A DNA stretch of 64,000 nucleotides from Hyaloscypha bicolor E. Its lineage: Eukaryota > Ascomycota > Leotiomycetes > Helotiales > Hyaloscyphaceae. The stretch is taken from positions 3,353,030 to 3,417,029 of the forward strand of contig NW_020194684.1 in assembly GCF_002865645.1 (NCBI RefSeq), read 5' to 3'. Below are positions 11,579-23,639 of this stretch, piece by piece. The translations under genes and the position numbers were made by a program. The notes beneath the pieces were generated by a model. It was given only the letters and a program-made list of their open reading frames with translations, was not told the origin of the DNA and ran no database searches. The stretch's first letter is position 1. Every line of letters starts with the position of its first letter.

Positions 11579-14323
11579 CTATTTATTTATACTTGTTCCC
11601 TAAGTACCAAAAATAATAGAAAAATCCTATTTAAAGTTCAAAATAATAAAATATTTAAGATCTTCCTCTATTAGTTAATCTAATTTCTCCTCCGTATATC
11701 TAAAATAAAACTTATTATCCTTAAATAGTTTTATTTCATACTTCCGAACTTACTTAAAGGTAATCCGAATTCGCTTAGCTATATTTTTATACCAAATCCG
11801 ATATAGTTCTTTATATTAATTAGTATCTGCCTTTAACTATTACTTAATTTCCGCTTTTACTATAGGATATTAAAAAGGCTTATTATAGTAAATTATATTA
11901 TAAATTATACTAATATACTTTAAATAGATAGCTTTTTCGAATTTTGTATTATCTGTAGTATCCTTAAATTAATCTTTAATAAAAGGGAAAAGCTCTAGAT
12001 AAGAGACTTTAATAACCTTATAAAAGACTTTATTTTCGTATATTCTATTCTTAATAGTAACTAGACTTATTAGAACTATAATAAAAGGCCTATTAAGTAG
12101 CAAATTATTATTAAGTTATTCTTTAACTTATATATTATCCGAGAATTAATACTTTCTTATAATTTCAGACTTATAGATTATCTAGCTAAAGGTATTTATT
12201 TATCTAGTTAAATAGATTATACTTAAAGTCTTTTCTTCTATTGCCTTTAGTAGATACTTGCCTATTTTCTTAGCTGCTTCCGGCTTAAACTTATTAGAAA
12301 TAGAGAAGTAATTAATATTTTTAAAGAATCTTTTATTAAAGGTAATAGCCTTCTTACGGTCTATAAGGAAAATATAGCTAATATTTTAATACTCTTTACT
12401 AAGGTAGAATTCGCTACTTAAAGCTTTAGTAGTAGCTAGATCTTTAGTATTACCTTTATACTAATTATAATTAATGTTTCCAGAAGTAAAGTATTAGGCT
12501 AGCTAAAGGTAAGTAACTAGGTAAATAGAATATTTACTTAATATCTTATAAAATCCGAGCTATATTAATAAATCTGTTATTAAAAGTTGAGAGGCTAAAG
12601 TGAAGTAGCTATTACTAAACTCTCTATATATTAATATATTATTTATTCGGAGGTGAAACTATAGTATTACTATTTCTTTTATTAAGAGCTCTTAAATACT
12701 AAGCTTCTTAATTTACTTTAGGTAATTCTTCTTATAAATATAGCTATTTATATTCAAATTAGTAGTATTAGACTCAGAAATAGGAACTATAGTATTAAAT
12801 TAGAGTTATAGATTTAAGTAGAATTAATTAGAAATATAGTACTTATATCTATATTTCTTAATTTCCTAGTTCTTAAAAAAGAAATCTTATATCTCTTTAT
12901 TTACTTAAGTAATAGAAATATACTTCTTGCCTTTAGTAACTTTATAGATCTTAGTAACTAGCTTTAGAGCGTTCTTAATCTCTCATATATTAATAGAGAA
13001 AGTATTAGTAAGTTACTAAATATATATTATATAGGGAGCTTTAAGGAATTTATTAGTAACTCTATAGTATTCTCGCTTATAAATAGGTCTTAAAATACTA
13101 CTATATACTTCCTTAAAGATATATTTATTTTATTAAGCAAGTATTAGCTTCTATTTAGCTAGTATTTTATAGGTATACTAAATATCTTTTTTAAGTTCTC
13201 CGGACTTAATATTCTTAGTTTTCCGTTTCTTGGTTCTAGATATAGTTATAGAAGTCTTTCTAGATAGTATCTTTCTCTTTAGAATAAAGGGCTTCTTCTT
13301 GCTTTCCTTATTATTTTCTCCCATTTTACTAGTCTTATATTTAGACTAGTATTTAGATTTTTACTATTTTTTAGAAGTTTTAGGCTTAACTTACTTTCCT
13401 TCTTTACTAGATTCTTTTTATCTAGTTATACTAGTTCTACTAGTCTTACTAGTAGCTTTCTTACTAGGCTTTATTAAATTAGCTCTATTTTTCTTAGCTA
13501 GATTCTATTAAGTTAAAGCAGAAATTATAATAGGGGCCCATTCTTTAGGCTTATTTCGGAAAGCAGAAAAAGGCTTATTACTATAAATTCTCTTAATTAG
13601 AATTCCGGAAGTATTAAAGATATACTATCTAGCTTTAAGATTATTAGCTAATAGTAGCTTAAACTCTAATTCTTTAGGTTCCGAAATAGCTTTAATATAT
13701 TTAAGTACCTTAGTAATATCTAATTTAGTAAATATACTAGTATTTTAATATTTCTTATCTTTAATATACTCTAAAGTAATTTTATTAATTAACTAAATAG
13801 CTTTATATACTAAAGCTTTTATTTTAAAAAGGGAATATAACTTCTTATAGATATTTTTACTAAAATTATTATAGATATTATTAATATATTAGCTAAAGGC
13901 TTTATTATATAGTATAATTCTATTCTAACTCTTAGTTTTTAGATTATTTACTATAGTCTTAATCTTATTAAGCTTCTCTTATTTGCCTTTAGAAATGCCT
14001 TTAATAATATTCTCGAATTCTCTATTATTAGCTTAGTAGTTCTTTAGCTTCTCTTTAGTTAATTCTAGTCTAGTTCTGTCTCTAATAAAGGTCTTTTACT
14101 TTAAGAGCTTATTATATATATTACTTAGCTTATTTAGAACATTTATATTAAATTTAGTAATTGCAGTTATTTTTTCTAATATTAGTAGGCCTTCTATAAT
14201 TGCCCAAGCTTCTTTAATACTCTAAACTTTAATACTATTAATCTATAGGCTTTTAATAATATTATAGCTTACAAGAACTAGCTACTATATTTTACTAACT
14301 TAAGAAGTCTATTCTTTGGCCAT
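11579..14323 (-). pseudogene. Y2 ORF2: unrecognised 915-codon frame downstream of pol
   Basis: The frame runs from ATG (14321-14323) to TAG at 11579-11581, exactly 915 codons; only RIP-type TAG/TAA interrupt it. It starts MAKEQTSQVSK (reading TAG/TAA as Q), continues with KLKNYQANNREFENIIKGIS, a Lys/Arg/Ser-rich middle (about 13.5-13.2 kb) and a long C-terminal part ending KYFIILNFKQDFSIIF. It aligns along its length with the Y1 copy, which fixes the start codon and rules out chance openness. Function unknown; the basic centre suggests nucleic-acid or chromatin binding, which is inference only. Confidence 0.68.
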
Positions 14324-16879
14324 TTTATTATTCTTAAAGGAATTATAAAGATATTATTAGTATAATAATTATAGGTTATAGAATTAAAGGTTCTTAAGGT
14401 TATAAGAATTTCTTTTAAGTACTTTCTAAAATAAAAAGTAAATTGAAATAGACTTGAATTATATAAAAGTATTATATATATTTGAGTTTTTCTTTCTTTC
14501 TAGTAAAAAAACAAAGCTAAAATAGTAGTATATATAATAAAGAAAGTAAATATAATAATTAGATATATTTAAGGTAATATAGTTATAAATTAGAAATAAT
14601 TATAAAAGATAAAATATAGAGTTAGGCTTTTATTATAAAAAAAATTACAAATATATATATCTAAAGAAATATAATCTAGGAAATAATTAAGGCAGATTAA
14701 ACTAAATAATAATAATAGGGAAATAAGAAGGTAATATAATTGAAATATAAATATAGTAATAGTATCTAAAGTATTAAAATATAGAAGAAAATAACCAAAA
14801 TTTTAGAATATAGATATATTCTAACTCTCTATTTATTTAGAAACGTCCCTATTAACTTAAAGAATAGTATAAAAGAAAAGAAATAATATAAGAAATATAT
14901 AAAAGATAAGATATATAAGTATACTAAAGATATTAGAAAAACATAAAATAAGTATTAATAGAAAAGAAGTCAGAATAATAGAATTAAGAAATAATTTAGA
15001 ATAAGATATTGCTTTTTCCGAAACTAATTTGTATTTCTTCTAAAAGCTAATTATATTTATTTAGTATTTATTAAAGTCGACTTTATATAGTATAAAACTA
15101 TTTAGTTAGTTAGAACTTTAAAGTAATATCTATATCTATAAAAGTAATACTAAAGATATTGAGATATATAGAAGAAAGAATTATAAGATAGTATAAATAG
15201 GGTTTATAGTACTATTATTAAATTTGGAATAGTTAATATTAAAGTTAATATAGAATATAGAAGATTAGGTATTCTAAATTAGTATTAAAAATATAGTATT
15301 AAAGATATCTTTTTAATTATTTAGATAATATTTAATAGTAAGAATTAGTAAATTATACTAGTTTTTTAAAGTAGTAAATAGTTTCCGGTAATAAAAATAG
15401 TATTATAATTAGAGAAAGAATTCTATATAAAAGAAGTTCTCTTTATATAGAAGTAGAAATATATAATATATTAACTAGATCTTAGTATTAGTTTTAAGTA
15501 TAGCTATAATTTTATAGAAAAGAAAGTAGGTTTCCCGGTATAAGATAGGCTTTAAATAGGCAGATCTAGTTTATCTAATATCTAAGAGTTTTCCAGAATT
15601 ATATATTATTAAGTATTTTCCGAAATAACTATTAGGTTTAATAAGGTTTCTCCTTTCTTTTATAAAGCTTCTAGTTAGCTATTTCGTCTATATATAACTT
15701 CTAATTAAGAAGTTTATTTAAATATTATAAGGAAACTTGTAATAGTAATTCAAGTTAAAATCGAGATCTATAGATATTATAGTTTAGCTTTAGACTAGTA
15801 TAAGCCGCAAGAATAGCTAGTTAAAAAGGCAAGTAGAGCTTCTAAAAGATTTCTAGCTTAGTAAGAGATATATAAAAAGGCCCTTTTCCTTCTTTTCTTC
15901 TCTTTCTATTCTCTAAATATAGTTATTATTTATATATTATAATTCGGAATTAAGAGTCTATAAGATAATCTCTTAATTCCTCATTTATTTTTATACTAAA
16001 AGAAATATTTCATACTTAATTCCCAAGATCTAGTAATAGAATCTTATATTAAGAATATTATCTAATAGTAATAATTAGATAATAGTAAGAAATAAGTAAT
16101 AGTAAAGCTCATTCGATTTCTAGAATAGTAATTCGATAATAATATTTTCTAAAGATTATAAATAATAGTTAAAAAGAGAAATAAAAGAATATATAAAGAA
16201 TTAAAGTAATAAGCTTTATTTTAGGTTAAGAAGAGTTTCTATTATTGAATGCTTTCTTCTAGTCTTTTATAAAGGAGATATACTTTACTCTCTCTAATTC
16301 CGGTAATTCTAAAATATATATAATAATACCAGTAGTTTTCTCGATCTCCTAAATACTATTTCGCTTATAGTACTTTATAATTATATTCTTTTCTAGTTCT
16401 ATATCCGTCTTAAAATATTTATTTATAAGTATATACTTATTATTAACTTTATTTTTAGGGAAATACTAGAATTCATTTCTTTTAATAAACTACTTAAATT
16501 AATTTCCGGTATATATTCTTTAGAATATAGTACTATTAAGCTCTTCTGGTATATAGTACCCTTTTAGTTAATCTATATACCTTACTCTATATAGGCCAAG
16601 CTAGTAGTATAGTAGCTTTATATTTCTCGACTTATCTTAATTTATTAATTTAATATTATATATAAGAACTAGATTTTTTTCGGAAATAGGCTTTAAATAA
16701 ATCTAATAGGCAATATTAAATTACTCTTTTCTCTCTCGGTATTATCTATTCTTCTTTATTCTGGCTTCTTTAATATCTTTATCTCTTATCTATATTTGCT
16801 TTATATATATTTCCAGAAGTATTTCTCTATTATAGATTTCGTCTTACCCAAATATTTTCCAGATTAGAAAATATATTTC

Positions 16880-19400
16880 TATAGATAATATAGCTTTCCT
16901 ATTATAGACTATATAAAAAGAGGTAAATCCAGTTAGTTTATATATAGTAACTTAGTTAGTAAATAGAATATATAATAGTAAATTTATCTAAGGCTTCTTT
17001 TTATCTATTATAAGTATAATAAGTACTTAAATAATTAGTTAATATCCTCTTTTAATTATACTATTTCTCTTGAAATTATAGGCCGAAATAATAATTCTAT
17101 TAATTTCTAGCTTATTAAGTTCTTAAATTACTACTTCTTTAAATTCCGATCCGCTATCTATCTTAAGCTATCTAAATAAACTATACCTATAAATAATTTC
17201 TTCCTAAATAAACTTAGTAATCTTCTTACTAGTTAGATTCTTTAAAGATCTAGCTTTAACCTATTCTAAGAAGTTATTTCTAGTAATAACTAATGAGTTA
17301 TATTCTTTATAGTCTAGTAGTTTAATTATATTAATCCTAAGGTAATAAAAAAAGATATAGCTTTTATTAGATATAGAGCTTCTTCTTATCTTCTTTTACT
17401 CTTATATTAATAGACTTTATAGGTACTAATATACTTTTATATATAGTTATAGTAATCTTTCTAGTAATAATAGCTAGCTACTAAGTAAAAGATACTCTTT
17501 CTTTTTATATATCTAATCTTATTATATAGCTCTTTAATAATAATTTCCCTTTATTTTTAATTATTAATAATAAGCTAAAGCAGATATACTTTAGATATAA
17601 CTCTCTATAATAACTAATCTCTTATACTATAATTTAAAGCTTCTTTATTTAACTTTTGAAACTCGGCTCTAGATATTTCTTCTAGTCTAGAGAGTATTAT
17701 AAGATATTATATAATATTCTAGTATTATTCGAAATAGCTATTATCTAAGGAATCTAATAAAATAGTTAGATTATTAAGTAAAGTATAGAAGTTAATATTA
17801 TTATCTATTATTTTACTAGAGGTTATATATAAAAGGCTATAGCCTTTACTATATAACTTCCGGATATTATTATTTTTTAATATTACTAATTTGCTTCCAG
17901 ATATAATAAGGCTTTAATTATTAATCTCTAGTAACTAGATACTACTATCCAAATATCTAATAAAGGTTTTAGAAGTCCGATTTCTTAAAATAATATTATA
18001 TAACTAAACCGGAACTGCTTTCTTTAACTAAACTTTCTATCTAATAAGTACTATTCTAATAATATTAAGCTCTATTACTAACTATTTATTAATATCCTTA
18101 TTATTTTCGGTATTGCCTTCTTATTATAGGTATTTTAATAATCCGTTAGTAATAGTATACTTAGTTTCTTTAATATATTTGACTTTAAAGTTAAATAGTT
18201 AAATTTATACTAGCTAATAAGTAACTAGAGCTTTAGGAAGATCTATAGATACTTTGCTTAGCTATATAATAAGTATATTAGTATCTAGTTTAAGAATAAA
18301 GTAAACTTTATATAGCTAGAATTATATCTTTTATAGATACTTTACTAGCTCTCGGTATTTTCTTTTAGTAGTATTATATCTTTATTTAGTATTATTTCAG
18401 ATTTTAGACTTATATTATATAACTTTCTTTTTCTCTTTATTATTATATTAACTAAAAGTTCCGCCCTATCTATTCAGGCTAGTATCTATTACTAATATAA
18501 TTATTTCCTAATTTTCTAATAAATTATAATATAACTTATAAAGTATTAAAGTAGTAATAAGCTTTTCTTAAAGAATTTATATAGCTTGCTTTTATTTATT
18601 ATTCTAGTTCTATATTATATCTTTTCTTATTAAGTAGTAAATGGGTTTAGTAATAATTATAAAGCCTTTAATCCAAATATAGTAGTAAATAATAATTCTA
18701 ATAAATGCCTTACTTTTAGTTATATTATTATAATACTCTTATCTTAAGATCTTAATAATTCCTAAGCTTAAAAGGCTTCTTTTAAGTACTTTATAAATAA
18801 ATCTAATAATAATTATTTTATTATAATAAAACTGCGATTTTTTTCTAATACTAGCTCTAGCTTATTTAATTCTATTTAAGGTTATATTCAAGTTTTAAAG
18901 GTATTCGAATATAAAATACCGAATTCCAGATAAAATAAGCTACCTATTATAGTTTATATAAGGTCTCTTAACTCTAATATTATTAATAAATAATATAGTA
19001 ATTTTAGGAAATAGATCTTCTAGAATAGTTATAATAACTTATATAAACTATATAACAGAATTAGTAGCTCCCTAAGGTAGTATAGTTATTCTTAATAGCT
19101 TTAGAGGCATTATAAATATAATTAAATCTCTATTATAAAAGTCTAGTATAAGTTAATTATATTTAGAAAAGAAATTAATTAGAGAGATATAAATATATCT
19201 AGTAAATTCTTTCGAGATCTTATTAATAAATAGAAATAAGTTAGTATTAATTAGTCTATAAGTTCTAGTAATTTTCTTTATAATTAAGAACTATAGATTT
19301 CGGTAAGATCTATTATATTTCTTAAAAACTTTATAATCTAGATATTCTAATAGTATTTTTACTATTACTAGTACTAGAGCTTTAGAATATAGGAAATTCT
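16880..19400 (-). pseudogene. Y2 pol: RT, RNase H and integrase, RIP-degraded
   Basis: These are the minus-strand counterparts of the Y1 pol motifs, located by mirror position: RT at about 19.4-18.75 kb, the RNase H end at about 18.29-18.14 kb (a match to the LDANILVIQLS segment of Y1) and integrase at about 17.55-16.9 kb. Stops again replace Gln and Trp codons. Comparison of the two copies would recover most original codons, since RIP hit partly different sites. Confidence 0.78.
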
Positions 19401-22354
19401 TTTCTTACTAGGCTTTATACTTAATAGTCTTAATTAGAATAAATAGGCTAATATTCTTATAAACTTTTTCTACTTCTTTCTAATTAAATATAATTATATC
19501 TTCTTAATTAATTATTAATTCTTGAAATATAGCTAGTTTCTTTTTCTAGAGCTAATTACTAATATCTAATTATTTAAGGTATTTTAAAATAAGTTATAAA
19601 TCTCTTAAAATAGCTAATATTCTTAGTAAAAAGTAGTTCTTATACTTTCTAGTAAGCTTCTATAAATATTTTTTAGCTTTAAATCTTTTAAACTAGTTCG
19701 GATATTTACTAGAGCCTTTTCTAGTTCTATTATTAGTATTTACTAGTTAAACTTTCTTATTTTTTATTTTATATATTTCTATAACTAGAAATAAACTATA
19801 ATTTTTTTTTTCTTTAAGAGCTATAGCTATTTTCTCTAGTATTCTTTTTATCTAATCTCCGGAATTTATAACTTTTCTACTTAGCTTCTTTCTAGTTAGA
19901 TATAAAAATTGCCTTTTTATTTAGTATTTTAATATATCTTTCTTAAACTCTTATATATTTCAGAATTCTTTCTAGTTTTAGATTCTATATTTCTTAGCTT
20001 TAGAAATATATTTCTTTATTATTAGAAGATACTATTTTACTTCTTTTTTAGAAATATTTTTATTTAATACTCTTTTTACTTCTTTTTCTATTAATTCTGG
20101 AACTACTTTTAATAATACTCTAATTAGAGCCTTTTTTATTTTAGTTTCCCTAAAAATATTATTAATTTTCTAAACTTCTAAATCTAAAATAAAAGAATCT
20201 ATAGAAAATTCTAGTATTTTTCTATTTCCTTTAATATTACTACTAGTTATAATACTAGGCTCTATTTTTCCTCTTTATTTTCCGTTTCCTACTTTATATT
20301 ACTTAATTCCTTAATTTTAGAAGCTTAGTACTTTTAAATAATTACTTTCTTCTACTTTCCGGTATTCTTTAAAAATAGAATAATTATAATAATATAGGTA
20401 TTCTAATTATTTTTAGGATTAGTAAATCTTCTATTTTATAAACTATTACTTTTATATATAATTTTTATTTTTATTTTTACTAAGAATAGTTAATTAAGCA
20501 GAATCTTTAAAGCTTCTTTAATTAGAAAGAATATATTTTTATATTTTATTTTGTCTGTAATCTTAGCTCTAAATTTTACTATTTCTGTAAATTCAAATTC
20601 TGCCCTAGTAATAATAGATATTTAATAATCTATAGTATTATATACTATTTTACTAATACTTTTAGAGATCTTTTTAGGAAGAATATTAATTTTAGCCCTA
20701 ATATTAATTATTTCTTTATATTTAATACTTCTTTAAGGTTCTCGAAATATAAATTAGAGGTATAGAGATTATATAATATATTTATAAGCTAGTAATATCC
20801 GAATATTAATACTATTACTTTTAAATTAAATAATTCTATTAGTATTAGATATTTAAGCTAGTATTTCTAATTCTTTAAATATTTTATTTATTATATAAGC
20901 TATAGCCGCTAGCTCTATAAATCTTCTAGTATATCTAACTATACTTAATATAATAGTATTTCTTATTTATAAGATAGTAAGATAAGAAGTATTATCCTTA
21001 ATTTATTAGTTTTAAAGTATAATAGCTAGATCTGGTATTTTTAAAGTATTAATAAGTATTCTTATTTTTTTCTAAGTCTTTAGAAATAGAATAGTTACTT
21101 TCTTTAGTAGTTTTATTAGAATATTATTAACTTTAGAAGTTCTATACTTATTATAGTTAAAAGTATACTAGATTCTTAATTTATTTTATTTATTTCCGGA
21201 AGTATTAATATTTATATTTTTAGCTAGGCTATTTCCTTATCTATTACTTCTTAAAGCAGTATTCTTTTAGCCTCTTATATAGGATAGCTTTTTTTTTTTA
21301 GCTCTGACTTGTTTTTAGAAAATGTCTTTAGCTATTTCTATCTCTTTTTTTTTTTTTTTTAATAAGAAACCCATTATAGTATTAATAGAAATACTATTTA
21401 TAGCTAAATCTTAATATTATTTATTAATTTTAGAACTTGAAGTATTAGTAATTCCGATATAATTTCCTTTAAGATAAAGTAGCTATTTAGATTCTCTAGA
21501 TATAACTTACTTACTTCTATATATAGATTCCGGTTAGCTAGTTCCCTTTTCTCTTTCTTACTTAGTAAACTAGATATTTCTTATTAATTTCTAGATATTT
21601 TTAGGTCAAGTATTTAAGTTATAGTCGAATTCTCTTTTTTGAACTTAGGAAATAATCTAGTTAAATTATTAGTACTTATTAGTAAGGAAAAAGGAAATGC
21701 TTTCTTATTTAGATTTAAATAGCTCTTTATATTATCTTTTATTAAATCAGTAAGTATATTTATAATTTATAAGCTTTTTTATTAGTAGGTAATAGAACTA
21801 AGAAATATAGATATATTCTAGATTAATATTATTATTTTTATTTCTGCTATAATATCTATAGTAAATTTATTCTCTCGGTTCTAAATCTATATTATAGGCT
21901 ATATTAACTTAAGTAATATTCTCTAATTATATTTAAGACTAATTTCCTCTAGAATATAGTTATTTAAATCCTCTATTTATTTTAGCTTGACTACTATAGC
22001 TATTATAGTATTTTCTATAACCTTTATTATAACTTCTAGTATATCTTTTCTAAAGACCCGAATTATATTTACTAGGCTATTAATACTATTATATTTATTA
22101 TAGTTAGCTAGATTAACTAGATTATATAAATAAGCTATAAATATTCTTCCGAATTATAATAGTAGCTATATTAAGTTATTTCTATAAGTCTTTTTAAGTT
22201 ATAGTAGTAATAAATAGTTTTTTTAGACTTCTTACTAGCTAGTTAATATTTTTTTTTTTAGGTTTACTACTTTTAGTAAATTTTATATAATTAGCTATAG
22301 GCTAGATTCTTTTCTCGCCTATATCTATAGTAGCTTTAGGAAGTATAATAGAAG

Positions 22355-22525
22355 TAATATACGTAAAGATTACTGAGTAGGAAGTAGTATTATATAGTAA
22401 AAGAGTTTATTGAACTAGCTAGAAAAGAGCTTGAGTGAAGTATAAAGCTTCAGGAAGTGAGTATACAGATCCTGACTAAGTAGAGTAATCGCGCTAGCCC
22501 CAATTCAGTGATTCTCACTGCGACA
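22355..22525 (-). repeat. 3' LTR of Z
   Basis: 171 bp direct repeat of 29128-29298, bordered by AGAAG on its outer side and by the polypurine tract on its inner side. Confidence 0.92.
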
Positions 22526-22536
22526 CACCCCCCAGG
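22526..22536 (-). other. Polypurine tract of Z
   Basis: The minus strand reads CCTGGGGGGTG immediately before the 3' LTR start TGTCGCAG. This is the plus-strand priming site and confirms minus orientation. Confidence 0.8.
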
Positions 22537-23639
22537 AAGGTACGATACCGTATTCTACCTATTTCATCTAATTAGAGAGCTTTGAAATAGCGAAATTTGT
22601 CTAATATATGGGGTTTATAGAGCCGCATCAATATTCCGATCCAAATAGGCTTAGTGCGTGTCATTTCCCCAGATCACCGAATTCCAGGGGATCCCTATAT
22701 AAAACCCCCCCTTTTTACTAATTCCAGAGCCTCTAATTAAATGCTCTTCTTTGACACTCTTCCAGAGATCCCTTCCCAAGCTTCTGATTATTATAAATAT
22801 GGCTTCTACCTCTTCTCGCACTATTATTAAGTCGATTCCGGCTCGTAAATCCAAGATATTTTCAACCCAAAATACATTCTTGCTTCACCTTTTACTAACT
22901 TTGGATAGCGTCAAGTAGCTCGCAAGTCTGCCGTAAGTATAGCTCTTGACTATTAATATAAAGCTCACTTTTAATAAAGTATTGAGGTTCAGATCCCTAT
23001 AGTGTCTTCTAATACTTCTAGTACCTCTCTACCAAAGGTAAAGAAGTCTATACCAAAGCCTTGCACTCCTTGTTCTACTCGTACTAGTCTCAGAGAGATT
23101 CCTTATATGGGTTATTATAAGTTCTCTATATTATTCCAAAGCTCGTTTTGACTTAATATAGTCTTATCCGCTCTAAAGGGCAAGAGCAATAGTTCTTACT
23201 ATAATACTATTAGCCGAGGTTCTTATTACTAGAAGTATACTTCTGGTTATTCTTATTTAGCCATTCCGATCTCTTATATCCCTATTATATAGCTCTTTCT
23301 CACAGAACTTCTAATTACTAAAGACGCTATAAGCTCCCTTTTCTTAATTCTCTTTTATAGATTCTAACTATTTTAAAGCGTTTGTTTGCTCTTAGGTACT
23401 CTATTTATACTATACTTGAGATTACCGAATCTAATAAAGAGAATAGTAATAAGAGCTTTTCTGCTAAGGTTTAAGAGGCTATTAATAGAAATAAGGAATA
23501 GTCCGATCGGGTAAAGGACCTTCTATATAAGCTTATTAATACTATAGTAGAGCGCCTTTAGATCTCCTGCTATTAGCTCTCAAGCTCTATTATTTTAATA
23601 GATTTTATAAATAAAAGGCACAAATAAAAGCCTCTTTTC
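22537..23639. other. Spacer of Z between RNase H and polypurine tract, with antisense open stretch
   Basis: About 1.1 kb lies between the end of pol and the 3' LTR. On the + strand, antisense to Z, there is a TATATAAAA box (22696-22704), an ATG at 22799 (MASTSSRTIIKSIPARKSK) and then a Ser/Lys/Thr-rich frame (SSNTSSTSLPKVKKSIPKPC, about 23.0 kb) broken by RIP-type stops and at least one frame change. A short open frame exists on the minus strand (22854-22651). Neither resembles a known family, so I do not call a gene. Confidence 0.45.
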
